64,000 nucleotides of DNA from an uncultured archaeon (GTDB lineage: Archaea > Thermoproteota > Bathyarchaeia > 40CM-2-53-6 > CALIRQ01). The DNA is taken from NCBI GenBank assembly GCA_938042195.1, contig CALIRQ010000007.1, positions 118,380-182,379 of the forward strand, given 5' to 3'. The position numbers were made by a program, and so were the translations under genes. Shown here in pieces: positions 16,245-26,471 of this stretch (position 1 is the first letter of the stretch; the number at the start of each line of letters is the position of its first letter). The notes under the pieces were generated by a model. The model was given only the letters and a program-made list of their open reading frames with translations. It was not told the DNA's origin and ran no database searches.

Positions 16245-17141
16245 TTGAGGATCTTGGTCACGGGCTCGAGCGGATTGCTCGGATCGGCCGCTATCCGCTT
16301 GGCCATAAGAGGGGGCCATGAGGTCTATTCGGCGTATGGCAACAATCGGCCCGAGGCCGGGATCCCCTTAAGGTTGGATCTAACGGCCCTCCAAGATATC
16401 GGCCGAGCGGTCGGGAGGGTCGATCCCGATGCCATAATCCACGCCGCGGCCCTAACGGATGTGGATAGATGCGAGCGGGAGAGGGACCTGGCCATGAGGG
16501 TCAACGCCGAGGCCACCGCCGCGATCGCCTCCGCGGCCCGGGAGGCCGGGGCCTTCTTGGTCTACATATCGACCGACTATGTCTTCAATGGCGAGAGGGG
16601 CCTATATTCGGAGGAGGATGAGCCGGACCCCGTGAACTTCTACGGCTACACGAAGCTCAAGGGCGAGGAGTTCGTAAGGGAGCGCGCCGGGGGCTATTGC
16701 ATAGCCAGGGCGAGCGTCATATACGGCGCCGTCCCGGCGAGCGGCAAGGCGAACTTCGCCCTATGGCTCATCGATAAGCTGGGGCGGGGGGAGGAGGCGA
16801 GCGTCCTGGTGGATCAATACATTTCGCCCACCTTGAACTCGAGCTTGGCCCGGATGGTCTTGGAGGCCGCCGAGAGGGGGCTCGAGGGCATCTATCATAT
16901 GGCCGGGGCCGATAGGGTTAGCAGATACGATTTCGCCGCGAAGCTATGCGAAGTCTTCGGGCTCGATGCCTCGCTCCTCAAGCCCGCGCGCATGGGCGAT
17001 ATGGGCTGGGTGGCCCGGAGGCCAAGGGACTCCTCCTTGGATGTCTCGAAGGCCGCTGGGGCGTTGAGGGGTAAACCGTTAAAGTTAATCGAAGCCCTGA
17101 GGACCCTCAGGGGGGAGTTTGGGGAATGCTCCCGGGCGTGA
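16245..17141 (+). CDS. rfbD: dTDP-4-dehydrorhamnose reductase
   Basis: MRILVTGSSGLLGSAAI, AALTDVDRCE, ISTDYVFNG, NFYGYTKLKGEE. Confidence 0.92.
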   Translation: MRILVTGSSGLLGSAAIRLAIRGGHEVYSAYGNNRPEAGIPLRLDLTALQDIGRAVGRVDPDAIIHAAALTDVDRCERERDLAMRVNAEATAAIASAAREAGAFLVYISTDYVFNGERGLYSEEDEPDPVNFYGYTKLKGEEFVRERAGGYCIARASVIYGAVPASGKANFALWLIDKLGRGEEASVLVDQYISPTLNSSLARMVLEAAERGLEGIYHMAGADRVSRYDFAAKLCEVFGLDASLLKPARMGDMGWVARRPRDSSLDVSKAAGALRGKPLKLIEALRTLRGEFGECSRA

Positions 17142-17618
17142 TGATCAAGCCCCTGAGGAGGTTCTTCGATGAGAGGGGCTTCATGGAGGCCATCAGGGCC
17201 GATTGGGGAGATTTGATGGGCGAGGATCGAATCCTCCAAGCCAACCTATCCACGACCTACCCGGGCGTGGTAAGGGCTTGGCATAGGCACGAGCGGGGCC
17301 AAGTGGACTACGTGGCGGTGAAGGGGGCCTTGAAGATATGCGCCTATGACGAGGCCTCTGGGGAGCTCGACGAGATCGTGGCGGCGGCGCAGGATCCGAG
17401 CGCGATAAGGGTGCCGGGGCGCTACTGGCATGGGTTCAAAGCGATCGGGGACGAGCCGGCCATCCTGCTATATTTCGTCACTATACGATTACGAAAAGCC
17501 CGATGAGGTGAGGAGGCCTTGGAACGACCCGACCATAATCCCGAAGTCCCTCAACGGCAACGTTGAGGATCCGCGCGTTGGGAAGCCCTGGGACTGGCTC
17601 GCTCCGCCGCATCGTTAG
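17126..17618 (+). pseudogene. rfbC: dTDP-4-dehydrorhamnose 3,5-epimerase-like gene split by a frameshift near 17480
   Basis: Frame 1 (17126-17506) FFDERGFMEAIRADW...VPGRYWHGFKAIGDEPAILLYFVT; the expected C-terminus LYDYEKPDEVRRPWNDPTIIPKS...DPRVGKPWDW continues in another frame (from 17481). Confidence 0.85.
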
Positions 17619-17627
17619 GGAGTTCCG

Positions 17628-18698
17628 ATGAAGGGCCTCCTCTTGGCCGGCGGCCATGGGACGAGGCTGAGGCCGCTGACCTTAACTGGCAACAAGCATA
17701 TGTTGCCCATAGCCAACAAGCCCATGATCCTCTACGGCCTGGAGCATTTGATGAACGCCGGCGTGAGGGATATAGGCGTCGTCCTCGGGCCGATAAAGGA
17801 GGGCGTCAAGGAGCTCCTCGGCGACGGCTCCAAATTCGGCGTCAGGATCTCCTACATCGATCAGCCTGAGCCCAAGGGCCTCGCCCACGCCATCCTCATC
17901 TCCAAGGGCTTCCTAGGCGATGAGCCCTTCGTCATGTACTTGGGCGACAACCTCCTGAAGCAGGGGGCCAAGCCCTTCCTGGAGGCGTTCGAGGGTGGAT
18001 CGAGCGATTGCGTCGTCGGAGCCGCGAGGGTCCGGGATCCAAGCCGCTACGGAGTAGTCGTCTTCGACGAGCGCGGCCGGGTTAAGCGATTCGTCGAAAA
18101 GCCCAAGGAGCCGATCAGCGATTGGGCTTTGATAGGCGTCTACGTCTTCAACCATAGGATATTCGATGCCATAGGGAGGATAAGGCCCTCTTGGCGAGGG
18201 GAGCTGGAGATCACCGATGCGATCCAAACGCTCCTCAAGAGCGGCGCCAAGGTTGATTGCAGGTTCGTTGAAGGGTGGTGGAAGGATACGGGCAGGCCGG
18301 AGGACCTCTTGGAGGCGAACCAATTGGTCCTGGGGGAGATGGACCTCCGGATCGAGGGCGAGGTTGAGCCGGGCGCAAGGATAACGGGCAACGTGGGCAT
18401 AGGGGAGGGGACCAAGGTTCGCGAAGGGGCGGCGATCAGGGGCCCGGCCATAATAGGGCGCGGTTGCGAGATAGGCCCCAACGCCTACATAGGGCCCTAT
18501 ACATCCATAGGGGATGGGGCGATCGTGAGGAACAGCGAGATAGAGAACTCGATAGTGATGGGCGGGGCCGAGATAGATTGCGGGAGGCGCATCGTCGACA
18601 GCCTCATAGGATCTAGGGCCAAGGTCCTGAGCCAAGAGCGCAATTTGCCCAAGGGGCTAAAGCTGATATTGGGCGATATGACCTACGTGGGCGTTTGA
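17628..18698 (+). CDS. rfbA: glucose-1-phosphate thymidylyltransferase (long form with beta-helix C-terminus)
   Basis: MKGLLLAGGHGTRLRPLTLTGNKHMLPIANKPM, YLGDNLL, left-handed beta-helix hexapeptides. Confidence 0.93.
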   Translation: MKGLLLAGGHGTRLRPLTLTGNKHMLPIANKPMILYGLEHLMNAGVRDIGVVLGPIKEGVKELLGDGSKFGVRISYIDQPEPKGLAHAILISKGFLGDEPFVMYLGDNLLKQGAKPFLEAFEGGSSDCVVGAARVRDPSRYGVVVFDERGRVKRFVEKPKEPISDWALIGVYVFNHRIFDAIGRIRPSWRGELEITDAIQTLLKSGAKVDCRFVEGWWKDTGRPEDLLEANQLVLGEMDLRIEGEVEPGARITGNVGIGEGTKVREGAAIRGPAIIGRGCEIGPNAYIGPYTSIGDGAIVRNSEIENSIVMGGAEIDCGRRIVDSLIGSRAKVLSQERNLPKGLKLILGDMTYVGV

Positions 18699-18771
18699 GC
18701 CTGCCGAGCTAAGGGTGATGCGAGTATGGCGCCGAATTGCCCCGTGCCCCTAGCGCCCTTTTGCTATGGCT

Positions 18772-19497
18772 TCAATTCATCAGGTTCCCGGCCCCGGTCG
18801 GATGAGCGCGGCCCTTCAGGATCGCGAGCATCCCCCTTGCGTTCTCGAGCATCGCGTGGTCGTTGTTGAAGAATACGTAGGCCCTCCTCGGCTTCGCCTC
18901 CAAGATCCCCCTCGCGACCTCCCCCAGCTCCCCATCCGTATAATAATGGGAATACCAGGCCGATCGGCCGTGCATCCTATGATAAACGAGGCCGTTTATG
19001 TTGAAGACATCGCGCGGGAGATCCGGGGAATCGATGCCCACCCATGTTATCCCTAGCCCGGAGGCCCATTCCAAATGCTCCCCCTTGAACCATTCCGCGT
19101 TCCTGACCTCCAACGCGAACCTTTCCTCCAAGCCCGTCGCTTTAGCGAAGGCCTCGATGGCGCCGGCCGAGGCTGGGGTCAGGGAAGGGGGGAGCTGGAA
19201 TAGGTAGAAGTCTATGCTCGGCTCGAGCGGGGCGAAGAGGCCATGGAACCTTTCCCAAAGCCCCAGGGCCCTCCCCTTGAGCTTGCATGAGTGGGTTATC
19301 AGCCTATTGGCCTTGATGGCCCATCGCAGGCCCTTGCCCCTCGAGGCCCAGGACTCGATCGCCCTCGTGGTGGGGAAGCGATAAAAGCTCATGTTCAGCT
19401 CCACGGCGTTCAATCCCGATTCCTTCACGAACCAATCCAGGCTGCCTTCCGGGTTCCAAGAATATAGCCAACCCGAGGTCCCGACGAATGCTTCCAT
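18772..19497 (-). CDS. DUF72-family protein
   Basis: FVGTSGWLYSWNPEG, SFYRFPTTRAIESW, YVFFNNDHA. Confidence 0.9.
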   Translation of the reverse strand: MEAFVGTSGWLYSWNPEGSLDWFVKESGLNAVELNMSFYRFPTTRAIESWASRGKGLRWAIKANRLITHSCKLKGRALGLWERFHGLFAPLEPSIDFYLFQLPPSLTPASAGAIEAFAKATGLEERFALEVRNAEWFKGEHLEWASGLGITWVGIDSPDLPRDVFNINGLVYHRMHGRSAWYSHYYTDGELGEVARGILEAKPRRAYVFFNNDHAMLENARGMLAILKGRAHPTGAGNLMN

Positions 19498-19807
19498 GCC
19501 CGATCCATCGCTCGGGCGCTTGCTTGGTTAAAAAGCATGAGGGCGCCCCGATGCCCGTGATCGGCCGATCCTGGATAAGCGCCTCGGGATCGTCGAGAGG
19601 CCCTGGTGGGCTTTGGGCTCGACATACCATGCCGGGCAGCCGTCCTGGCGAAGGCGCTCGCCGCCATCTTTGAGCGGGTCAAGGCAGAGGAAGCTAGTCC
19701 CCGACCTATCCCGCGTTCGGTCATCGCGCGGTCCGAGGCTTACCGATGGCGAAGGCGAGGAAGCCGCGGGGATGGGCAAAAGCCCGCGTGGCGCCATGCG
19801 ATCCCGC

Positions 19808-21098
19808 TCACGGGAACAGGCCCAGCTGCGATTGGGCCTCCGCCACCTTCCCCACGGCAAGCATGTAGGCCGAAGTTCTCATGCTCACCCCTTCCCTCTC
19901 GGCCAGATCGCTCACGGCCTTGAAGGCGGAGACCATCTTCCCCTCCAGCCTGGCGTTGACCGTTTCCAAGGGCCACCGATCCCTGTTGAGGTTCTGAACC
20001 CACTCGAAGTAGCTAACCGTGACGCCCCCCGCGTTGGCCAATATATCCGGTATCACGACCACGCCCTTCTCGTAGAGAATCTTATCGGCCCCAGGCGTGG
20101 TGGGGCCGTTAGCGCCCTCCGATATTATCTTGGCGTTCACGTTGGATGCGACCTCTTCGGAGATCTGGTTCTCGAGGGCGGCGGGCACGAGGATGTCGCA
20201 CTCCAGCTGGAACAGCTCCTCGTTCGATATCCCCTCGGCCCCCTCGTATCCGGAGACAGACCCGGAGCGCCTCTCGTGCTCCTTAAGGCCCCTCGGATCG
20301 AGGCCCTTGGGATTGTATGCCCCGCCTCCCGCATCGGTGACCGCGATCAGCTTGCAGCCCATCTCGACGAGCGCCTCCGCGCTCCAGTAGCCCACCTTGC
20401 CATAGCCCTGCACGGCCAGGGTCGCGCCCTTCAGCCTCAACCCGATCTTCTTGGCGGCCTCCCTAGCGCATACGGCGACGCCCTTCCCGGTGGCCTCCTC
20501 CCTGCCATACGACCCGCCCAGGGCGATCGGCTTCCCGGTCACAACCTCCGGGACGCTGTAGCCCTTCAGGCTGCTATAGGTATCCATCATCCAAGCCATG
20601 ACTTGGGCATCGGTGCCCACATCCGGGGCCGGGACATCCTTGAATGGGCCTATCTCATCCATTATCATCGCTGTATAGCGCCTGGTCAGGCGCTCGACCT
20701 CTCCCGAGCTGAGCCGCTTGGGATCGCAAACGACGCCGCCCTTCGCCCCTCCATATGGGATATCGACCACGGCCGTCTTGAAGGTCATCCAAGCGGCCAG
20801 GGCCTTCACCTCGTCCAGGTCGACGCTGGGATGATACCTGACCCCGCCCTTATAGGGCCCCCTCGCCTTGTTGTGCTGAACCCGATACCCGGTGAAGACC
20901 CACGCTCCCATCGTCCATGCGGATGGGCACGGATACGATCAGGATCCGCCTGGGGTGCTTGAGTATCTCCAATATGTCTTTCCCAACCCCTATCCTCTCA
21001 GCGGTTTCGTCCAGTTGCTTCAATACCACATCGTAAGGATTGATCGCCCTCCCCGGTCGCTGCAAACTCCCCCCTCCTCCGATCCGCACCACAATCAT
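19808..21098 (-). pseudogene. gdhA: NAD(P)-glutamate dehydrogenase, frameshifted near 20900
   Basis: N-terminus NPYDVVLKQLDETAERIGVGKDILEILKHPRRILIVSVPIRMDDGSV lies in one frame and VFTGYRVQHNKARGPYKGGVRYHPSVDLDEV... in another; joined they give a complete GDH. Confidence 0.9.
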
Positions 21099-21186
21099 CC
21101 AGTGGAAACCCTTTAAAACCCTTGGGACGGGGAAAAGGTATTGAGCCCGAAGCCCCATCGGAGGAGGGCGCTCGCTTTTGCATACA

Positions 21187-22075
21187 ATGGACGAATTGAC
21201 AAGGAAGATCCTGTTGGCGTCCCAGAGGAACGAGATCTCGGAATACCTCGTCTATGAGAAGTTGTCCACTCGTCTATGAGAAGTTGTCCAGATCGGCGAA
21301 GGATCCTAAGAATAGGGAAATCTTGAGGGGGATCGCGGAGGACGAGATGGAGCATTACCGCTTCTGGAGGGAATATACCCGGGAGGAGGTAAAGCCGGAT
21401 AGATTGAAGGTATGGGGATACTACCTGATCTCGAGGTTATTCGGGATGACCTTCGGGTTGAAGCTCATGGAGCTGGGCGAGGAGCGGGCCAAGGCGGTTT
21501 ATGAGAGGATATCCAAATCCCTGCCACCCGCCAAGGATATCTCCGAGGACGAGGACCGCCATGAGGCGCAGCTCTTGGACCTAATCGATGAGGAACGCCT
21601 CCGCTACGTCGGCTCAGTGGTCCTCGGCCTGAACGATGCCCTCGTGGAGCTCACCGGGGCGATAGCGGGGTTGACCCTCGCCCTCCGCGATGCGCGCTTG
21701 GTCGCGATGGTGGGATTGATCACGGGGATCGCCGCCTCCCTCTCCATGGCTTCATCGGAGTACCTCTCTACGAAGTCCGAGGGGGACGGCAGGAGCCCGG
21801 TCAGGGCATCGATCTATACGGGGATCGCCTACGTCCTCACGGTCTCATTGCTCATCTCCCCTTTCCTCCTATTGGAGGAGCCATACCTCTGCTTGGGCCT
21901 CGCGATCCTGAACTCCGTCATCGTGATTTTGGTGTTCACGTTTTACGTATCGGTTGCGAAGGGCCTCCCTTTCAGGAGGAGGTTCCTTGAGATGGTCTCT
22001 ATAAGCCTTGGGATAGCGGGCCTCTCTTTCGCCGTGGGGTTCCTCGTCAGGATCTTCTTTAACGTCGAAATATGA
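21187..22075 (+). pseudogene. VIT1/CCC1-like protein with N-terminal rubrerythrin-like domain, disrupted by a 22-bp tandem duplication
   Basis: MDELTRKILLASQRNEISEYLVYEKLS from ATG 21187; removing one 22-bp copy restores fusion to RSAKDPKNREILRGIAEDEMEHYRFWREYT...VVLGLNDALVELTGAIAGLT. Confidence 0.85.
21247..21290. repeat. perfect 22-bp tandem duplication (ctcgtctatgagaagttgtcca x2)
   Basis: Copies at 21247-21268 and 21269-21290 are identical. Confidence 0.98.
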
Positions 22076-22494
22076 GTTGGATCCCGGCTACCGCTCCTTA
22101 AACCCGCTCCTCCGCCCCGCCGCGGGCCTCCCGATGGTCCCCAGGAAGCGGGATCGATCAAGGAGGGCGCTTCGAGGACCATATTCTGGGTTTGCGCATA
22201 ACTTTTATATATGGCTGCGGCCCGCTCCAGCCGAGCGGAGGTCTGGCGATGGGAACCGGTCGCGAAGGGGATTTGGTTTATCCTCGCCGATGAGCTAGCC
22301 GATACCCAGCAGACCGTCCCGAAGGGGCTTTTCGGAAGGCCGTTGATGCGCTCTTTTCGGCAGTTCATTCGATCCCCCAGGGGCCCATCCGCAAGGCCTT
22401 CGAAAACCGTGGAAAGGAAAATGGATGGAGAGGTGATCGATTTGAGGAGGTCCATGCGAACCCATCCGATGGGATTGGCCAAAGGTGATCCGCG

Positions 22495-23856
22495 ATGACC
22501 CAAAGGAGAGCCGTTACGAAGCTGCAGGCCATAGCGCTCTTGGCCATAGTGGTCGTAATCGCCCTGGGCGGCCTCTACTATTATATGGCGCTTATGCCGA
22601 CCAAGGCCCCGCCCAGGGAGATCTTGGTCGGATCCCCGAACCCCCTCACGGGCCCCGCCTCCAAGCACGGCATAGAGATGAGGAACGCCATAGCGCTCGC
22701 GGCCGAGGAATGGAACGCCAAGGGCGGAGTCTACGTGAAGGAGTTCGGCAGGAGGCTGCCGATCAGGGTCATATTCAAGGATACCGAGTCCAGCAGGGAT
22801 ACGGCCGTGAAGGTCATGACGGAGCTCGTCACCGTGGACAAGGTCGATGTGGTGATAGGGAACTTCGGGAGCGCTATCGTCTTCGCCGATCAGGTAGTGG
22901 CGATGGAGCACAAGGTCCCATATATAACGAGCGGGGCATCCTCCGTTCTGCTGACCCGCAGGACCGACATCGATGTCAGCTACTACTTCAACACGGCGAC
23001 CCATACGGAGCTATATCCGTTCTACACGATGCCATTCTTGGACGAGGCCTTCAGGCCGGCGATCAATAAGAAATTCGGGTTCCCGGAGACCAGGAACTTG
23101 AGGCTGGCGATACTATATCAGGACAGCCCATACGGCAAGGGCGTCTTGGAGGGCTGCAAGCTCTACATATCCAAGTTCAAGCCCAAGATCGAGATAGTCG
23201 AGGCGATCCCGTTCAAGCTCGGCGAAACGGACTTCAGGCCGCATCTGCTGAGGATAAAGGAATCCAAGCCCGACTTCGTCTATATGGCGGCCTTCATCCC
23301 GGAGCAGACGGCGGCCCTTACGCAGGCCAGGAGGGACGTCGGGCTGAATACCCTCTTCCAATCGGTGATATGCAACGACGATGAGGACTTCTACAAGGGA
23401 GTTGGGCAATGGGGCGATTACCAATTCCAGGAGACCACCGGGACCACATCGGTGCCCGTCCTGAAGGGCCCGACGAGGGAGAACGGGGAGAGATTCGTGA
23501 AGGCCTATAGGGCGAAGTACGGCAAGCTGCCCGCGCAGATGGCCACCCATATATACCAAACCTTCAACGTCGTCATGAAGGCCATAGAGCGGGCGGGCAC
23601 CTTGGACAAGAGGGCCATCAGGGATGCCCTGGAGGGGATCGAGCTCAGGGGCGAGGAATACGCCAACGCCTTGGTTTGCCCATTCGAGGGCGACGTCTTC
23701 CGATTCACTAAGGACCATTTGGTCAACATGAGGATAGCGGTAATCCAGATGAGGTGGAACGAGGCCAAGGGGGAGAACGAGCTCGGGATCGTTTGGCCGG
23801 ATGAGTACAAGACCGCTGAGCTGGAGATACCGCCTTGGTACGCCCCCGGCGCTTGA
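22495..23856 (+). CDS. branched-chain amino-acid-type ABC transporter substrate-binding protein
   Basis: N-terminal hydrophobic anchor; ILVGSPNPLTGPASKHGIEMRNAIALAAEEWNAKGGV; LivK fold. Confidence 0.9.
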   Translation: MTQRRAVTKLQAIALLAIVVVIALGGLYYYMALMPTKAPPREILVGSPNPLTGPASKHGIEMRNAIALAAEEWNAKGGVYVKEFGRRLPIRVIFKDTESSRDTAVKVMTELVTVDKVDVVIGNFGSAIVFADQVVAMEHKVPYITSGASSVLLTRRTDIDVSYYFNTATHTELYPFYTMPFLDEAFRPAINKKFGFPETRNLRLAILYQDSPYGKGVLEGCKLYISKFKPKIEIVEAIPFKLGETDFRPHLLRIKESKPDFVYMAAFIPEQTAALTQARRDVGLNTLFQSVICNDDEDFYKGVGQWGDYQFQETTGTTSVPVLKGPTRENGERFVKAYRAKYGKLPAQMATHIYQTFNVVMKAIERAGTLDKRAIRDALEGIELRGEEYANALVCPFEGDVFRFTKDHLVNMRIAVIQMRWNEAKGENELGIVWPDEYKTAELEIPPWYAPGA

Positions 23857-23927
23857 GGCTCGGGGACATAATCTCCCCTCAAAACCCCCCGCTATATTTA
23901 TTTACGCGATCCCCAGCCTGAGGAGCC

Positions 23928-24794
23928 ATGATCCACGAGGTCCTCCTCTGGGGTCTCTACGCAGCCAGCGTTTACATGCTCCTCAGCGTAGGCTTGAACA
24001 TGATATTTGGCGTTATGAAGATAGTGAACTTCGCCCACGGCGAGCTCATGATCCTCGGCGCCTACATAACCTTCTCCATCGCCACCTCCTTATCCCTAAA
24101 CCCCTACTTGGCCATCCCAATATCGGCCCTATTCACGGCGATCCTCGGCGTGGCCGTGGAGAGGCTCTGCTTCAGGCCCATCTTGGGCACCGGCAAATTG
24201 AACGAGATATTGGTGGGCTTGGCGCTGACGTATGTCTTTCAAAACTTTGCCATCACGGCGTGGGGCCCGAACCTGAGGTCACTCGGGAGCCCCTACGCAG
24301 CCCTCTCGATACTCATCGGCCCGGTGAGCCTCCCCTTCGATTATTTGATGGGGATCGGGATCACCGCCGCCGCGCTCCTCGCGCTCTTCGCGTTCCTGAG
24401 GACCGAGTCCGGGCTGAGCTTTAGGGGGACGAGCCAGGACAGCGAGGCGGCGATGCTGATGGGGGTCAGGATCGGGAGGGTTTTCGCCCTCAGCTTTCTC
24501 ATCGGCTCGGCCCTGGCCGCCGTGGCGGGATCCCTCTGGGCCATTTCGGGCCAAATGTTCAATCCATTCACCGGGGCCCATCTCGGGGTGAGGGCCTTCG
24601 TCGTGGTAATCCTCGGGGGCTTGGGCAGCATACCGGGGGCCATGATCGCCTCGTTGATCCTCGGGCTGGTGGAAACATCGGTGGCGTTCGCCTTCGGCGG
24701 CGTTTGGAGGGAGGCCGCCGCGTTCCTCGCGCTCACCGCGGTCCTGATCCTGAGGCCGATGGGGGTTTTCGGGGGTGGGCCTCGATATGCCTGA
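23928..24794 (+). CDS. livH: branched-chain amino-acid-type ABC permease (LivH)
   Basis: LSVGLNMIFGVMKIVNFAHGELMILGAY; GLGSIPGAMIASLILGLVE. Confidence 0.92.
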   Translation: MIHEVLLWGLYAASVYMLLSVGLNMIFGVMKIVNFAHGELMILGAYITFSIATSLSLNPYLAIPISALFTAILGVAVERLCFRPILGTGKLNEILVGLALTYVFQNFAITAWGPNLRSLGSPYAALSILIGPVSLPFDYLMGIGITAAALLALFAFLRTESGLSFRGTSQDSEAAMLMGVRIGRVFALSFLIGSALAAVAGSLWAISGQMFNPFTGAHLGVRAFVVVILGGLGSIPGAMIASLILGLVETSVAFAFGGVWREAAAFLALTAVLILRPMGVFGGGPRYA

Positions 24795-25767
24795 TGGCAT
24801 ACCGCGGGTGGCCGCATCGATCGCGCCGCTCCTCCTCGCGGCCGCGATCCTGCCCCTCCCATTCGGGGGGAGCGCGCACCTCATAAGATACGCGACCCTG
24901 CTGTGGATATCGGTCCTCTACGCCGCCTCTTGGAACTTCTTGGCCCAAAGCGGGCAGGTTTCGTTCGGACACGCGGCCTTCTTCGGGACGGGCGCCTATA
25001 TATCGGCCCTCTTGGTCAGGGATGCGGCCCTATCCCCCTTCGTTAGCATGCCCTTGGCCTCCTCGGCCACCGCCCTGATCGGGCTGGGGATAGGGCTGAT
25101 ATGCCTTAGGTTGACCGCTTGGTTCTTGGCGATGGTCACCTTCGGCTTCCCGATAATAATCCAAACCCTGATGGCCTATCAGCTTAGCTGGCTCACTGGG
25201 GGCTGGGATGGAATGCCCTCCTTCCGATTATTCAGCCCCGCCATGCCCCTTTACCACATTTGGGAATACTACAGCGTATGCGCCATCGTAGGCCTCGCCC
25301 TCTTAACGCTCCATCTGCTGAGCAGATCGAGGTTGGGATTGGCGCTGAGGGGGATAGCCCAGAACGAGCTCGCCTCGAGGGTCTCCGGCATCGGCTCCTA
25401 TAGGTATAAGCTCTTGGCCTTCGCGGTTAGCACCTTCTTTGGGGGCTTGGCCGGATCGCTCCATGGGCATTACATGGGCTACATAAGCCCGGAGATATAT
25501 GAGGTCGGAACCTCCCTCAATCCGATAATCTTCTGCGTTATAGGCGGCCTCGGATCCGTCGGGGGCGCCGCCTTGGGTGCGATCGCCGTGACTTTGGCTT
25601 GGGACCTCCTGAGGTCCTTGGGCCTCATGTGGGAGCGCTTCATCCTCTTCGGGATCCTTTTGATCCTGACGATAAGGTTCGCCCCCGGGGGCCTCGCCTC
25701 CCTTTTGAGGGGATGGCCGCCCCTCCTCGGCTCGATAAGAGGCGGAAGAGGCGAGCGGATGGGCTAA
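24787..25767 (+). CDS. livM: branched-chain amino-acid-type ABC permease (LivM)
   Basis: SWNFLAQSGQVSFGHAAFFGTGAYISALL; GGLGSVGGAALGA; overlaps livH. Confidence 0.92.
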   Translation: MPDGIPRVAASIAPLLLAAAILPLPFGGSAHLIRYATLLWISVLYAASWNFLAQSGQVSFGHAAFFGTGAYISALLVRDAALSPFVSMPLASSATALIGLGIGLICLRLTAWFLAMVTFGFPIIIQTLMAYQLSWLTGGWDGMPSFRLFSPAMPLYHIWEYYSVCAIVGLALLTLHLLSRSRLGLALRGIAQNELASRVSGIGSYRYKLLAFAVSTFFGGLAGSLHGHYMGYISPEIYEVGTSLNPIIFCVIGGLGSVGGAALGAIAVTLAWDLLRSLGLMWERFILFGILLILTIRFAPGGLASLLRGWPPLLGSIRGGRGERMG

Positions 25768-26471
25768 ATCCCGAGGTACGCCTCCCTCACGAGCTCGCTC
25801 TCAATGAGCTCCCGGGATTCGCCCTCCAACACGACCCTACCCCCCTCCAAGATCACCCCCCTATCGGCCACCTCAAGCGCCAAGCCCACGTCCTGCTCAA
25901 CCAATAGTATCGTTATCCCCTCCTCCTCGTTGAGCCGCTGGATCGCCTCGAACAGCCTTTGGACCATCAAGGGGGACAATCCCGAGGAGGGCTCATCGAG
26001 CAAAAGGAGCTTGGGCCTCGACATGAGGCCCCTGGCTATGGCCAGCATCTGCTGCTCCCCGCCGCTCAGCGTGCAGGCCATCTGCCCCTCCCTATCCCTC
26101 AAAGCCGGAAAGATCCGATATACGGCCTCGATCCTCTCCTCAATTCCACCGCCGCCCTTGACCGCATGGGCCCCCATGAGGAGGTTCTCCCGAACCGAGA
26201 GATATGGGAATAGCCTCCTCCCCTCGGGCACTAAGCTGATCCCGAGCCTAACTATGTCGAACGTCCGCATCCCGCTCAAATCCCTGCCTAGGAACCTTAT
26301 GGTTCCCGAGAAGGGCCTCAATAGCCCGATTATGGATTTCAACGTGGTCGTCTTCCCGGCCCCGTTCGGGCCCAGGAGGGCGAGGATCTCCCCCTCCCTG
26401 ACGTCGAACGATTCGTCCCAGAGAACCTGTACGTTGCCGTATCGAACGCTTATCCCTTCCACTTCTAGCAT
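25764..26471 (-). CDS. livF: branched-chain amino-acid-type ABC ATPase (LivF)
   Basis: GPNGAGKTTTLKSIIGL, LSGGEQQMLAIARGLMSRPKLLLLDEPSSGLSP. Confidence 0.93.
   Translation of the reverse strand: MLEVEGISVRYGNVQVLWDESFDVREGEILALLGPNGAGKTTTLKSIIGLLRPFSGTIRFLGRDLSGMRTFDIVRLGISLVPEGRRLFPYLSVRENLLMGAHAVKGGGGIEERIEAVYRIFPALRDREGQMACTLSGGEQQMLAIARGLMSRPKLLLLDEPSSGLSPLMVQRLFEAIQRLNEEEGITILLVEQDVGLALEVADRGVILEGGRVVLEGESRELIESELVREAYLGI

Noticed and set aside
19500-19807. Gap between the DUF72 and gdhA genes considered as a decayed gene
   Set aside because: Short coding-like stretches exist but no frame carries a recognisable motif.
19613-20962. 449-aa plus-strand ORF in the supplied track
   Set aside because: Antisense to glutamate dehydrogenase; translation is Arg/Gly/Pro/His-rich without domain features (shadow ORF of a GC-rich gene).
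22220-22260. 'ccagccgagcgg' also looked like a tRNA D-arm
   Set aside because: No T-loop or acceptor stem; kept only as a hairpin in a possible leader.
21943-23004. 353-aa minus-strand ORF
   Set aside because: Antisense to the VIT1-like and substrate-binding-protein genes; no recognisable domain.
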